Of a DNA stretch of 64,000 nt, positions 46,654 through 56,759 are shown one piece after another. The stretch comes from Marsupella aquatica (lineage: Eukaryota; Marchantiophyta). The notes under the pieces are model-generated. The model saw nothing but the letters and a program-made list of their open reading frames with translations. It searched no databases and was not told where the DNA came from. Each line of letters begins with the position of its first letter. Positions within the stretch are counted from its first letter, which is position 1. The stretch spans positions 2,728,001 through 2,792,000 of the forward strand of contig OZ316894.1 of assembly GCA_973895155.1 (NCBI GenBank). Direction: 5' to 3'. A program made the position numbers and the translations under genes.

Positions 46654-47042
46654 GGTCAAGTGCAAGCTAGAGGGGTACCAAAGGAGTCCCCAAGGACTAG
46701 CTCAAAAAGGAGAGGGAAAGGACTAGAAATGTCATTAAGATTTAGTTGAGCACACTCCCAAAAAGGTTGGCCACACTTCCAAACAATTGGGGGCACTGCC
46801 AACAATGTTGTGCACACTTCCGAAAAGATTGGGCACGCTTCTAGAATTCCAAAACATTTGGACACACTTCCAAACATTTGGCATGCATGATCTAACCTTT
46901 CAATCTCACCAAAACAATCCTGGCCATTCCATGTAACATTTTGGTCTTTTTGTCCTCTAGTGATTGCTTTAACCAAGGACCTATGTCCTTTTGGTGGAGA
47001 AAATGGAGATCCTTTCAGTACCCCTCTAGCTTGCACTTGACC
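46654..47042. mobile_element. 389-bp MITE with 25-bp perfect terminal inverted repeats
   Basis: Left end GGTCAAGTGCAAGCTAGAGG+GGTAC (46654-46678) and right end its exact inverse (47018-47042). The interior is non-coding and contains six or so repeats of CACACTTCC(A/G)AA...TTGGGCA. It interrupts the LINE between its endonuclease-RT linker (ELLIGEA) and the start of RT (MVLREVQQHCERLY). Flanks GACTT / GCTTC give no clean target duplication, so the superfamily is unknown. Confidence 0.85.
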
Positions 47043-48251
47043 GCTTCTCCAATCAGAAGTTCAATGTGTTCTCGCGCCCGTTTAGCCTTCACCATTGAGA
47101 AGTAAAACTTAGAGGGTTCATCCCCCTGCCCAAGCCATTTAATTCGTGCCAGCCTCCTGTTGTGATGTGCTTCTTCCAATTCCATTTCTCTTAAGCTCTG
47201 TTCAGTACTAGTGAACTCCTGTAATGTATCCTCAGTGTATTCCTCCATTATCACAATTTTCAACAGATGAAGTTTTTCTCTTAGTCTCACCATCTCCTCA
47301 TCCCAAGGGACCGGGGAAAATTGTAGATCAATGTAGCAGTGGCGGAGTCTCTGTACTGCATCCGCAAATCTAAGGTGTGGGTTCTCTTCACTTCTAGATT
47401 TTGCTTTCCATGCAGTCTCCAAAGCATCTATATTCTCCCTTTTCCGAAGGATAGCAGGGTTTGCCTTAAAATAAGTAGCTCTATGCCCCCTTGATTTTGT
47501 AGAGTTCCAAGGGGTCATCCTGAACGTAAGGATGATAGGATCATGATCTGATAATTAAACCAGTATAGCCATCATGTTGCAACTCTATAATCTCTTCCAT
47601 CCATTGCCCCTTTTCACTCAAGTAAAAGCGGTCTTATCTGGATTGTATCAGTCTACCATTACGTACTCTTCTCCAGGTAAAGTTAGATCCAATTACCTGG
47701 CCCAAAATCTCCTGTGCATCTTGCAAGTCAAACCGCAACCTCAGGAGACGCCAAGTATCTAGCTCTCGTCCTCAAATACAAGGGGAAGACCCCATAGAAT
47801 CTTCCAATAACTCAGTCATATTGAAGCCCCCACAAATGATCTATTTCTCCCGAGGCAGAATATTCAGTAACTCATTCCACAGCAGGACACGCTCGGTCAT
47901 TGTATTGGGAGCATAGATACTGATCAGCCCAAAACTTCCTTCTTCGTGTTGTAATTGTATCCAGACTGCTCTTCCTCGATCAAGAGTGCCCGATGCCTGC
48001 ACCACAAAGGATGGATGTACCAAAATTGCAGTGCCTCCTTTCCCTTCATCAAGAATCGCGTAGAAAACTTGGAATAAGGGTAGAATTACTCTCAGAGCAT
48101 TGTTAAGTCTGAAAGTGTCTACCTTAACCTCCTGTAAGGCCAAAGCATCAATAGGGGGATGAAGAGAGGCTACCCATTTCTGGACAACTGTTTTTTGATC
48201 CAGATTGCAGAGGCCACTAACATTCCACGATGCAAAATTAAAAAGTTTCAT
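47043..48251 (-). pseudogene. Nested LINE, part 2: ORF2 apurinic-type endonuclease and linker
   Basis: ORF2 starts MKLFNFASWNVSGLCNLDQ at 48251, the N-terminus of plant L1 endonucleases, which nick target DNA. Further landmarks are IDALALQEVKVDTFRLN, GKGGTAILVHPSFVVQASGT, SFGLISIYAPN, then PREK*IICGGFNMTEL, DTWRLLRLRFDLQDAQEILG, VIGSNFTWRRVRNGRL and LSDHDPIILTF. The catalytic asparate of GDFN is changed to glycine (GGFN), and stops lie after PREK (TAG), SPCI (TGA) and QSR (TAA). The linker ORF 47518-47015 reads into the MITE. Removing the MITE reconnects it with RT. Confidence 0.92.
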
Positions 48252-48326
48252 TCTGAGATGACAAGCTTAATTCAGGTATCCCCATGTGTCGGGCCTTCTG
48301 TATTCCCAATCACCATTTAAGAGTGC

Positions 48327-48655
48327 TTACGTATGGAGCTCAAGGTAAGTCCTATTTGGGCCCAGTATGGGATCGCAAATAAGAGCCCGAGCAAGATCTT
48401 CCTTCTCCCGAGGAATCAGTGTCTCCTCTGATACCAATTCAGTAGGACTACCTAGGCGTCGACGTTGTTCTCCAATCGACTTCTTCTCAGGTGTTGTCCA
48501 TCCATCAGCATCCTGCATCTTGGCATCCGAGGCAAAGTGTAAGGAACGTTGGTTCTTAGCTTTCTTTTTCCCCTTCTCTTTCTTCTTTTCCTCAGGCGGT
48601 GACCTCCTTGCCAGCTTCCTTACCCGGTCTCTCTTGATTTCCATTCTTGAGATGT
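48327..48655 (-). pseudogene. Nested LINE, part 2: C-terminus of ORF1
   Basis: From the CACTA border at 48655 the frame reads ISRMEIKRDRVRKLARRSPP, a lysine-rich KKKEKGKKKAKNQ tract, and DADGWTTPEKKSIGEQRRRL to a stop at 48327, 75 bp before ORF2. Basic, low-complexity C-termini with a WxxP segment are usual in plant LINE ORF1. The N-terminal part of the same ORF lies at 58359-56720, beyond the inserted elements. Confidence 0.8.
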
Positions 48656-48990
48656 CACTAGTAGAAACCGGGGGGTATTTAGACCCCATTAAACAACTAT
48701 TCAGTACCGTATAGGACTTGGAAACGGTTGGGAAGGACTCCAGTCCTTTATAGGACTATGAGTCGTATGTTTTGTTACTATAATCAACTGAGTCCTTTAT
48801 AGAACTGGTTTATAAGTCGTTTTATAGACTGGATTTTCAGTCTATTGTAGTCTTTGTGTGGGTAGGTTTGGTGAGTCTTTTTCAGTCTTTTATGGGCTGC
48901 GATGGTGAGTCATTGGGAACGACTCAAAAGGTTATGGAGGGTAGTCTTTAAGTATACTTTGTGGGTTTATAAAACGACTAAAGTAGACAA
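48656..48990. repeat. Terminal and subterminal repeats of the second CACTA element
   Basis: After the terminus come many AGTCCTTTATAGGACT-like words. The copy at 48742-48757 is a perfect 16-bp interrupted palindrome, and halves (GAGTC, AGTCTTT, GACTC) recur about every 20-30 bp to about 48960. These are likely accessory-protein binding sites and are unrelated in sequence to the TCGCAA sites of the first CACTA element. Confidence 0.7.
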
Positions 48991-49521
48991 TTTGTGGGGT
49001 ATGTACAAGTCTTTCATGTCAACTGGAAATGAGTGATGAAGACCCCACTATACTACTTGGAATGAACTCACTCTTGTGCACAAATAACACATTCCATTCA
49101 TGTTTTATTGTGTACTTGGAATGAACTCACTCTATAAGGTCCCCATTCACCATGTTAACATTAGAACCTCACACAAATTTTCAGAAAGCCATCTTCTATA
49201 CCATGTACACTAATATGAATTCACAGATTCAAACATCATAGACTACAAAGAAGGTCAATGTGCATTCGTCTATACCATACACACTAATCCTGAAATGATA
49301 CAAAACAGATTCAAGTATCATAGACAATCACCATAGAGCCATAGTTTGACATCAATCACTTGTTTCATATATACAGAATTCAGAAATATCAATGTCACAC
49401 ACAACGGCTCCTTCATCCTCTTTACCAAATGGAAAAATTGGTACAGATATTTCTTGGATCTTTCCAAGGCAATGTCAAAATGTAACACAATTCACATGAT
49501 TCTATCTACACTTGCATTCAA

Positions 49522-52500
49522 TCACTGCAGACTAACACACTCTGATGGCCAGAGCACAAGAGATCCTACTGCATCTGCAATTATTTCCTGAGGTGGATCA
49601 TCGTCTCTATTCGGAAATGGCAAATTACAATCAGATACAATCACTGTAGTCAACAACACTACTACATGGTCATCCGGGACCACTTTGCCATGGAATTTAG
49701 CATGATCCGGTCGCAAAATGCCTGTACCCACACATACCTGCGAGTCATCCTCCCATGATAGAAGATTATGGACAGGCTCTGCTGTGGCTATCACCTCCAC
49801 CTTACCCTGGCTATTTTTCTTGGCTTTCCTGGGTGGCTTATACATGACATTATTCATACCTTGGTTGCGAGTCATGACTTTGGCACGAGTGTTTTGTGCT
49901 GGTGATCGAGAATTGGCTACACTCTTCTTCAAAGAATCTGCATCCATATTTGACACTTCCGATTGTATAGCAGGATTTCCCTGCGACATCATCTCAGTAT
50001 CTGCCAACATTGTACTTGCTTCAATTGAAACATCTACAATCTTACTTGCATCCAATGTTGCTCCCAAGTTTCGAAGTCGCTTCACCCTGCTCCCACTTGG
50101 TTGAGAGTCTGTCAACTCTGCATCAACTACAATTCAGTGCATTGTCCAACATAAGTGAATCACTCATCACATGTGCGCCATGTACATGTCACCAACCACA
50201 AAGTTGTCACTATCTCCTTACCATTATGAACAGCCTTCTTCCCCTTCTTTGCCATTGCCATATCCTCCATGCCTGCTTCTGCTGATCAATAAACACACCA
50301 CAATATTCAGGTTTAATCTATTAACCACTGAATTGTTTCTCAACAATGGTAGGAGAGGAATTTAAAGCATCAGCTTACCTGATACCTCCTTGGCTATGGT
50401 CACTGAGGCACTGGGCACATCTTTTTCATTGCTCTTTGAATCACCTGATACATCAATCATGATGTCACTTCAGATCCCAGTTGATCCAACCAGGTCTTAC
50501 AGAAAAGATTACCTCCAACCGGCTTAAGCTTCACAAAACTCCATGCACTTTTCAAATATAATGTACTGGATCATAGCAGGTTACCTGTCTCAGCAACCTT
50601 TTTGCCATTCTGCTTACTGATTACAGGGTCCTTCTCTGCCTCCACTCTTCCTGCATTCAAACCATTCATTCAATTCATGAAAACTTACTTCTAACATTTG
50701 AACATAGGACACAATGAACAATGGGCCGGTGTCATTTCCATACCTGTGTCAGATTTGCCAATTCCCTTTTTTGTTAACAAGGGCACACTTTGTACAATGT
50801 TGCCCTCATTGTTTGGTTGGGAACCACCCAATTTTTCAATCACAAGCTTGAAATTAGATTCCACTGATGCAAGAAGGTTCGCTACAGATGCCTCCACAAT
50901 ATCCAAACGATCAGCCAATTTACTTTTCACTCGAGGGAGTCCACACTCTAATGACTTCAACCGTTCACACATCTATGTGAGAGTTGTAACAGTTCCCTGT
51001 CATAACATAGCTTACATATCTCAGATAATTGTCCCCAAGAACTGGTTGCTTACTTCCTACTACAATTCTTTCTGATGCTCAAGGCCAAATAGTCACAAAA
51101 CATACAGAATTACAACATAATCACCTGTTTGGAAGTCACACTTGTCACCTCACTCCTTTGTTTCATGAACTCCTCTCTCACTTCTTGTGCTGATGGTTCT
51201 TCACCTGTCAATTTCTTCTGCAATCCACATCAATATACATATGAATGAAACCAAGTGTTGATTGTCAATGAAAATGTAATAATGGTAGCAAGATGATAAG
51301 TTTGAGGCTTACTATCAGGCCTTCATTGGAGCATAACTTCCTCTCCCAGCCTGTGACAGGTGTTTCACTTTGTCTCGAGCATTTGACATCAGTTCATTTT
51401 TGCTCTGTCCAGCCTTTGACATGAACCCTTTGATTAACCGTGTCCATTGATCCAATTCCAATGATGGGGGTGGTGGCATTGTCCTATTAGAACCATTGTC
51501 TATCCACATCCTTTTCAACCTATGCCTCTCTTGTTTCAAAATCCTCATTGCATAATCTGATATGCAATCTTCAACTGGGCCCTTACCATCATTACCAACA
51601 TAGTCCCACCGTTCAAGAATGTCCTTGCAGATAGCAGCCCAATCAGCTTTGTTCTGACTCCTAAACTCTGTAATGCTCAAATCTAACCAACGCAATACTT
51701 CTCCTCTTAGGTCAGAATGCCAACGGTTCTTACCATCACATGTGGGAGTTATCCAACCATCGGAATTCACTTCTACTTTACCAAATTTGTTACTGTCTCC
51801 TGCCTTGGTACTCCCTGAAGCGCTACTAGGTGTCCCTCCATGGCCTGGTGTCCCCCCACGGCCTGGGGTCCCTCCACGGCCTGATCTCCCCCCACGGCCT
51901 GGATTGCATTGTCCAAACCTCCCTGGAGTCCCTGCACATTTACAGGATCCATTAGGTAAGTATGAATCATAAATGCTGCTGCCAAATATACACTGGACTT
52001 CAGAGCAATTCTGCAATGACCAAGTTACCTCTCCCTTGGCGCATAGATGGTTCTGGACCACCTGTCCTATTGCTTTGTCTTGATGAATTAGGGCCGTTTC
52101 TCCCGCCTGTGAATGATTGCCTCCTATTTGAACGTGGATGGCCTTTGTTGTTTTTGTGATTGTCCCAATCAGAGTCTGCATACCAACAGGTACATGCCAC
52201 ACTCATGGACCTGTAAGATAAACTCTTTGCCCTAGCTACACATCAGATAAGTCCATATTGAGCTAAATCTCTACTACCATCACAAAATCACTAGCACAAG
52301 GCACTTACTTGTCCAATCATCCTCCTCACCTTTCCATTGCCCTCTGTACCCGTCTCTACCACGCTCTGGGTGTTCATATTCATCCCATCCATCTTCTGCT
52401 CCATCATAGTCATCATCATAATTATCAGGCGTCCCTTGCCAATAACTCTGGCTCCTTCTAGGGTATGGATTATGTGATTTCTCTCTAGCTGCCCACCTAC

Positions 52501-52650
52501 CTGGGACTTGATGAGGGCCCTGTGCATCCTGCACAGGTGCATTTTTCTGTGAGCCCCCTGCAGCTGGGCTCCATCCATATCCAATCTTTCCTCTTCACCC
52601 CACTCTCCAAGCCCCATGTCTGTCTCCATGTCATCACCCTCTTCCCCCAT
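49522..52650 (-). CDS. CACTA accessory protein, Transposase_24-like, multi-exon
   Basis: Minus-strand exons with GT-AG borders can be followed: an acidic N-terminal region (about 52650-52310; the parts lie in two frames, so an exon join or frameshift is unresolved), about 52165-52030 (NRRQSFTGGRNGPNSSRQS), about 51935-51315, about 51215-51125 (KKLTGEEPSAQEVREEFMKQ), about 50970-50745, then small exons near 50640, 50440 and 50270, and a last exon about 50130-49522. The main exon has a PGRGG-type repeat (51900-51840), then GWITPTCDGKNRWHSDLRGE, WDYVGNDGKGPVEDCISDYA and LIKGFMSKAGQSKNELMSNA with KVKHLSQAGRGSY. The latter resembles the Ptta/En/Spm Transposase_24 pattern, followed by a typical E-x-P-x-x-x-E segment. 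Likely binds the subterminal repeats and helps tnp2. Exon ends are approximate. Confidence 0.6.
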
Positions 52651-52827
52651 AGCTTTTGCAGAGCACCCACAACCAAACAGGGAGAATCAACACACTAAAT
52701 TCAAAGTATCAATCAATTTCATGCATATCCAACTATCCTAAACATCATTCCAGGCAGCAATTCCCGTTCTGTGACTCTGTGCAGGTAGTCATCCTCAACC
52801 TCATACTTGCCAATCGCCAGCTGTTGC

Positions 52828-54433
52828 CTATTGCAAATCATCAACCTCATCATATTCCATTTGCCCAGGTTCATCATGTGTCTCTCTCAATGTTAAGGGG
52901 ATGTAGTCAGTCCCTGCCCGAGTTGGAAGTACAGTCTCATGACTAGGATGCTCGAATGCAGCATGGTCATCCAAACTGAACTCTACTTTACTTCCATCCA
53001 TCCGCCTATTCCGTGCTTGGCTATGGCATACCACCCTCCAGCCATGTGACTCCTCCACATCTGGAAAGAAAGCCTGTTCAACTTGGCTAGGGAAAACAAA
53101 AGGCTCAGACCATTCTGGTACTCTGGACCTAAAATTGGCCAACAAGAACCCATCATGATCACGCTTGATGGTGGCCCTTGGTCTCTGCCACTTTGATTTC
53201 ACCCATGATTCCTTCATCAATATCACTGGGACACTTGTGTTACCATAATTCAACACCCAAATGTTGGTCAACTCCCCCACGTAACCCATCTTCATCCACC
53301 CCCTCTGTTCTTCAGAGGTTCTCTGCTCAAACACAGAAATCAAACCACAATCATATGATACACAATGGTCACCCTGCTCATCCCTCACTCGATAATGATT
53401 TCCATAAGCTCTCATCCGTTTGTAGGTCAGAATAGACAATCGTGGTGGCACAGATAGAAGATACAAATCCTTCTTCATATCTGGGTGATGTCTACTATGC
53501 TCTCAAATTGTCACCCGAATCCACTGCTCGAACTGTGGGAAGGGATCCTGCTGCCCAGAGTGTGCAGCTTTTTGCATATCATATTCCCTGCAATATGAGG
53601 TACAAGCATAGTTAGGTCTAAACAACACATGACAACCTAAGATCACCCTTGGAACAAACAAGAAGCATCACAACAAAGGCAAGTCAATTCAATCACTCAC
53701 CTCCACCATGGTTGCATAGGCTCTATGTTTGCCAGCACATATGAATGAGCCTTGTCTCGAATCACAACAGGCAGCTGAACAGCACGTCCCACACCTTCAA
53801 CAACCTCGCCACTCACTCCATCATCTTCACCAGATTTCCAAACTCTTGTCATAGCTTCACCAGACCCAGCCATGTACTCTGTTAGGAATCCCAACGTCTC
53901 ATCCTTAATGTACCCCAATGCCATGGAAGCCTCTGGCCTGTAGTATGTTCTCACATGACCTTTTAACAACTTCATGTATCGCTCCATAGGGTACATCCAT
54001 CTGGTACTGACTGGCCCATACTGCCCTAGCTCTTCTACCACATGGATTAGGAGATGAGTCATAACATCAAAGAAAGCAGGGGGAAGTATATCTCCAAGTC
54101 ACAGAGGACATAAGCAGCATCCTGCTTCAACTGCTCCAATCCTTGGGGATCCCACACTTTCACACATATATGGCGAAATACATTGCACAGTCGAAGAATG
54201 ACATTACAGACTGGTTTCTGCATGAGACCTCTGAGGCATAGGGGCAGAATATGCTGCATCAACACATGGTAGTCATGTGTTTTCATACTGCCAAGTTTAT
54301 TCTTTGTAATATACTTCTTGAAGGCACCAGCATAGCTAGAGGGCACTTTCAGACAGCTCAATCTATACAAGAATGTCTTCCATTCTTCCTGTGTGCACAC
54401 ATACTTAGGGAGCTTGGAACTTGAGAAGTACAT
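52828..54433 (-). pseudogene. tnp2 transposase, C-terminal half only (second CACTA)
   Basis: Starting at the break, the frame reads YVCTQEEWKTFLYRLSCLKV, MKTHDYHVLMQHILPLCLRG, LKQDAAYVLCDLE, then after a one-base shift near 54070 MTHLLIHVVEELGQYGPVST with RWMYPMERYMKLLKGHVR (DUF4218). An intron follows (donor about 53698, acceptor about 53588), then MRAYGNHYRVRDEQGDHCVS, GYVGELTNIWVLNYGNTSVP (DUF4216-like) and a C-terminus ending at 52828. The catalytic tnp2 core (WHK, DG, DPMHIE boxes) is absent because another element cuts in at about 54440. This tnp2 is clearly diverged from that of the 10-kb element, so the two CACTAs are different families. Confidence 0.88.
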
Positions 54434-54439
54434 TGGGAT

Positions 54440-56720
54440 TTGTGATGCCTAGACAGGAATCACTCGACCAGTTAAGTGGGTAAAGCAGGAAGGCACCCTA
54501 GGAACACCTTAGTATAGGGACAAAACAAGGAAAATATAAACAATTAGGGGCAACCATGGAACCCGGGCCGAGGCCGGAGGTAAGGATGCTGAGGGTGAAA
54601 ACTCGATTAGGGTTAGGGTTAGGGCGCGTTAAGCGTCGGCGGCTAGGAAGGATCAACGGGAAGAAGGACCAGCAGAGGAGAGGGGTAAGGAGCGCTTGCA
54701 GGAGATGGTGGCTCATTTGCGAGCATGAACTAGGCAGACGACTACGGGAGGCCAACTACTGTCAGCTGCTTAGGCAAGCACTCGGGGAGAGAGTAGATAC
54801 CGACGATCGACCTAAGGAGGGTATGAGCAACGTCAATCAAGCGGCACATTTCTGGGGATGCCTGTTCGAACGGGCAACTGAGTACATCAAGACTTACGAG
54901 GACGAGGAATCAGAAAGGGCAGCTCGAGAACGGCAGGAGCTCGCTCGATTGTGGGAGCTGCAAAAGACGGCTTTCTTAGGAGGCGAATCATCAAGGACGA
55001 GTTCCTGTGGACGCCTACTTCCAATCAACTCGACCATCTTCTGTTTTGCAAAGACAGCGTCGTCGGCATCCGAGAGGCCATCAAGAACTGCAACGACATA
55101 CACTGGGAATTAAAGGGTAGCACGGAAAGGTGGACCCAGGCAACGGTGCTAGGAGAAACCTCCACGGTAGCAGAGATGAAGAGGAAGGGAGCCGTCAATG
55201 ATGAAGCCACCCCGACAAAAAGAACGAGGTCGGCGGCACCAAAGAAGCCAGCCGAGCAATAGAGCAGGAGGCAGGGAGAAGCCGAAGAGGAGGAGGTCGA
55301 TCCCATCAAGGCCATTCCAACCAGGGATGACACCTGGAAGGGCTGGGCGGCAACCCTACCGGTGGAGGTGCAACTACATTTTGCATGGGAGGAGGATGCA
55401 TGCTTTACGGCCATGCAGACCAAGAAGTACCAAGGCTTCATGGCCGGATCCGGCTTAGAGGCCTTTGTAAGATTACCATGGCTGAAGCCGGAGGTACCGG
55501 AGTCAGACCTATTAGAATTCGTGGGGTCATGGGAACCCGAGACCAATTGCACGAGGATATATGGGAAGAATTTCTATCTTACTCCCAAAGTAATTGCCGA
55601 AGTGTTTGGCTTGCCGATAGGCAATAAGACCAAAGTTGATACCAGGAAGACCTTGCCTGACAAGGAGTTCCGGTCGTTCCCCGGGCCATCAACGAAGAAT
55701 GGCTTCTTCCGGAACACCTGCACCAACCCGCACATAGGAGAGATGATCGACTTCTTGCGGGTGACCATGCATTGTAACTTGCCGAGGGCAGAGATCGGCA
55801 AGGCACAGGTCTATCTGGCAGAGAGGCCAGACCCAAGCCGGGACTACAACGGGTACCTCCTCAACCAATTGAAGAAGATCTTAAAGGAGGAGCAGTAGGT
55901 AATCGGCATGGGGAGCGTGTCGCGGCTTGGCTATCACATGCCGCTGTTGTGCCGGTATGCCAGAGGTCAGACTTTTGCCCCAGTACTTCCCCTGCAGGTA
56001 AGGGCACCCGAGGAAGCTCCAACGCCGAGGCCATTGGCTGAGAAGCCTCAACCACCTGTTAGCCCTACGATCGAGCAGGTGTTTAGGCCCAGGAAGGAGG
56101 ACTTGCCGATGCAGCAACCAGGCATGCAGAGTCTGCTGAAACTACTGGAGAAAGAAAAGAGATCGGCATCGGCAACGACTACGGCAACGACAACAATGCA
56201 GGACACTACTACAGAGGTAGGCCTACACCGGCTCACAAGAGAAAACCCCTTTGCTGGAGACAAGGAGAGAATCAGGCCGGAATCCAAGCCAGGTGTTCGA
56301 ATGTATGTGGGAGTCTCAAGCTCCGAATCTGAGGCAGAATTGCCTGAAGCTCCTACCGACGAAGAGGAGAGGGAGAAGCCGGACGTCCAAGAAGTAGAGG
56401 AGGCAGTGGAGGACTGCAGCCATGATAATTCCGGCTATGGGTCGGACCATCACGTTCCAGGAGTAAGGACCTGTGGCCGGTTTGTCCCCACACTTCCAAG
56501 GGTAGTGCGAGGGGACCCCAACCAGCAGGGTAGCCCTGAGTCTCCCCCACCAGATGTTGCTCCCCCGAGCTTTGACGGCATAAAACAGACGGTGCAGGAA
56601 TTTCAGGAGCGAATCAGGCAGGAAGAGGAGGCAGCCCTGGCTAGGGAAAAGGATTTACCAGGAGGAGATTGGCCGGAGGACATCAGGCGGCTAGCCGAAA
56701 AAGGAAGCAAATACCCCCCG
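54440..56720 (+). mobile_element. Unclassified gag/mobile-domain-like element, copy 1
   Basis: The left border near TGATGCCTAGACAGGAATCA is shared, in inverse orientation, with the outer end of copy 2 (about 62590). Homology between the copies covers the end sequence, a shared leader (GGAAAATATAAACAATTA), the start ATGGAACCCGGGCC, and the first protein to about 55945. Beyond that the copies differ. The element replaces the N-terminal half of the second CACTA's tnp2 and ends where LINE ORF1 begins. I see no LTR, primer-binding site, RT or transposase, so class is unknown. Confidence 0.6.
54556..55898 (+). pseudogene. Gag/plant-mobile-domain-like protein, copy 1
   Basis: It begins MEPGPRPEVRMLRVKTRLGL; a helical, charged region (RERQELARLWELQKTAFLGG) switches frame near 54955, and a TAG interrupts at 55260-55262. 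The second half has a conserved globular segment: DACFTAMQTKKYQGFMAG, LLEFVGSWEPETNCTRIYGK, NFYLTPKVIAEVFGLPIGNK, SFPGPSTKNGFF and NYNGYLL-type YNGYLLNQLKKILKEEQ. The W-x-PET...LTP-x-VIAEVFGLP pattern is reminiscent of plant mobile domains and of putative plant transposon proteins (Transposase_32 type), but that is only a resemblance. A further TAG ends this part; the frame continues into the next ORF. Confidence 0.5.
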
Positions 56721-56759
56721 ATTCGGCCATCTCAATATCAGAAGGAGGATCAGAAGTAG
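55908..56759 (+). CDS. Proline/glutamate-rich ORF, copy-1-specific module
   Basis: In the same frame as the preceding protein and separated from it only by a TAG, this reads SRLGYHMPLLCRYARGQTFA and then a disordered region rich in P, E, T and S (APEEAPTPRPLAEKPQPPVS; TTTATTTMQDTTTEVG), an acidic block (SSSESEAELPEAPTDEEERE) and a C-terminal helix (TVQEFQERIRQEEEAALARE). No enzymatic motif is visible. Copy 2 of the element has a coiled-coil protein in this position instead, the two diverging right after RLGYHMPL. The last 13 codons or so (from about 56721) probably lie in LINE sequence, so the natural end is lost. It could be the C-terminal part of a Gag-like polyprotein. Confidence 0.4.
   Translation: MGSVSRLGYHMPLLCRYARGQTFAPVLPLQVRAPEEAPTPRPLAEKPQPPVSPTIEQVFRPRKEDLPMQQPGMQSLLKLLEKEKRSASATTTATTTMQDTTTEVGLHRLTRENPFAGDKERIRPESKPGVRMYVGVSSSESEAELPEAPTDEEEREKPDVQEVEEAVEDCSHDNSGYGSDHHVPGVRTCGRFVPTLPRVVRGDPNQQGSPESPPPDVAPPSFDGIKQTVQEFQERIRQEEEAALAREKDLPGGDWPEDIRRLAEKGSKYPPIRPSQYQKEDQK

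Larger units (their letters stand above)
48656..54440 (-). mobile_element. Second CACTA element, right end lost
   Basis: It starts CACTAGTAGAAACCGGGGGG at 48656, a classic CACTA terminus, directly inside LINE ORF1. On the minus strand it carries the C-terminal half of tnp2 (54433-52828) and an accessory gene (about 52650-49522). At about 54440 tnp2 stops abruptly at another element, so its N-terminal half and other terminus are missing. A 12-bp AAATACCCCCCG at 56710-56721, next to the LINE, equals an inner part of the terminal repeat and may be its last trace. Confidence 0.85.

Noticed and set aside
54440-56720. LTR retrotransposon Gag with a short LTR at 54440-54555
   Set aside because: Only 116 bp precede the start codon, and neither a primer-binding site nor a matching second LTR is visible.
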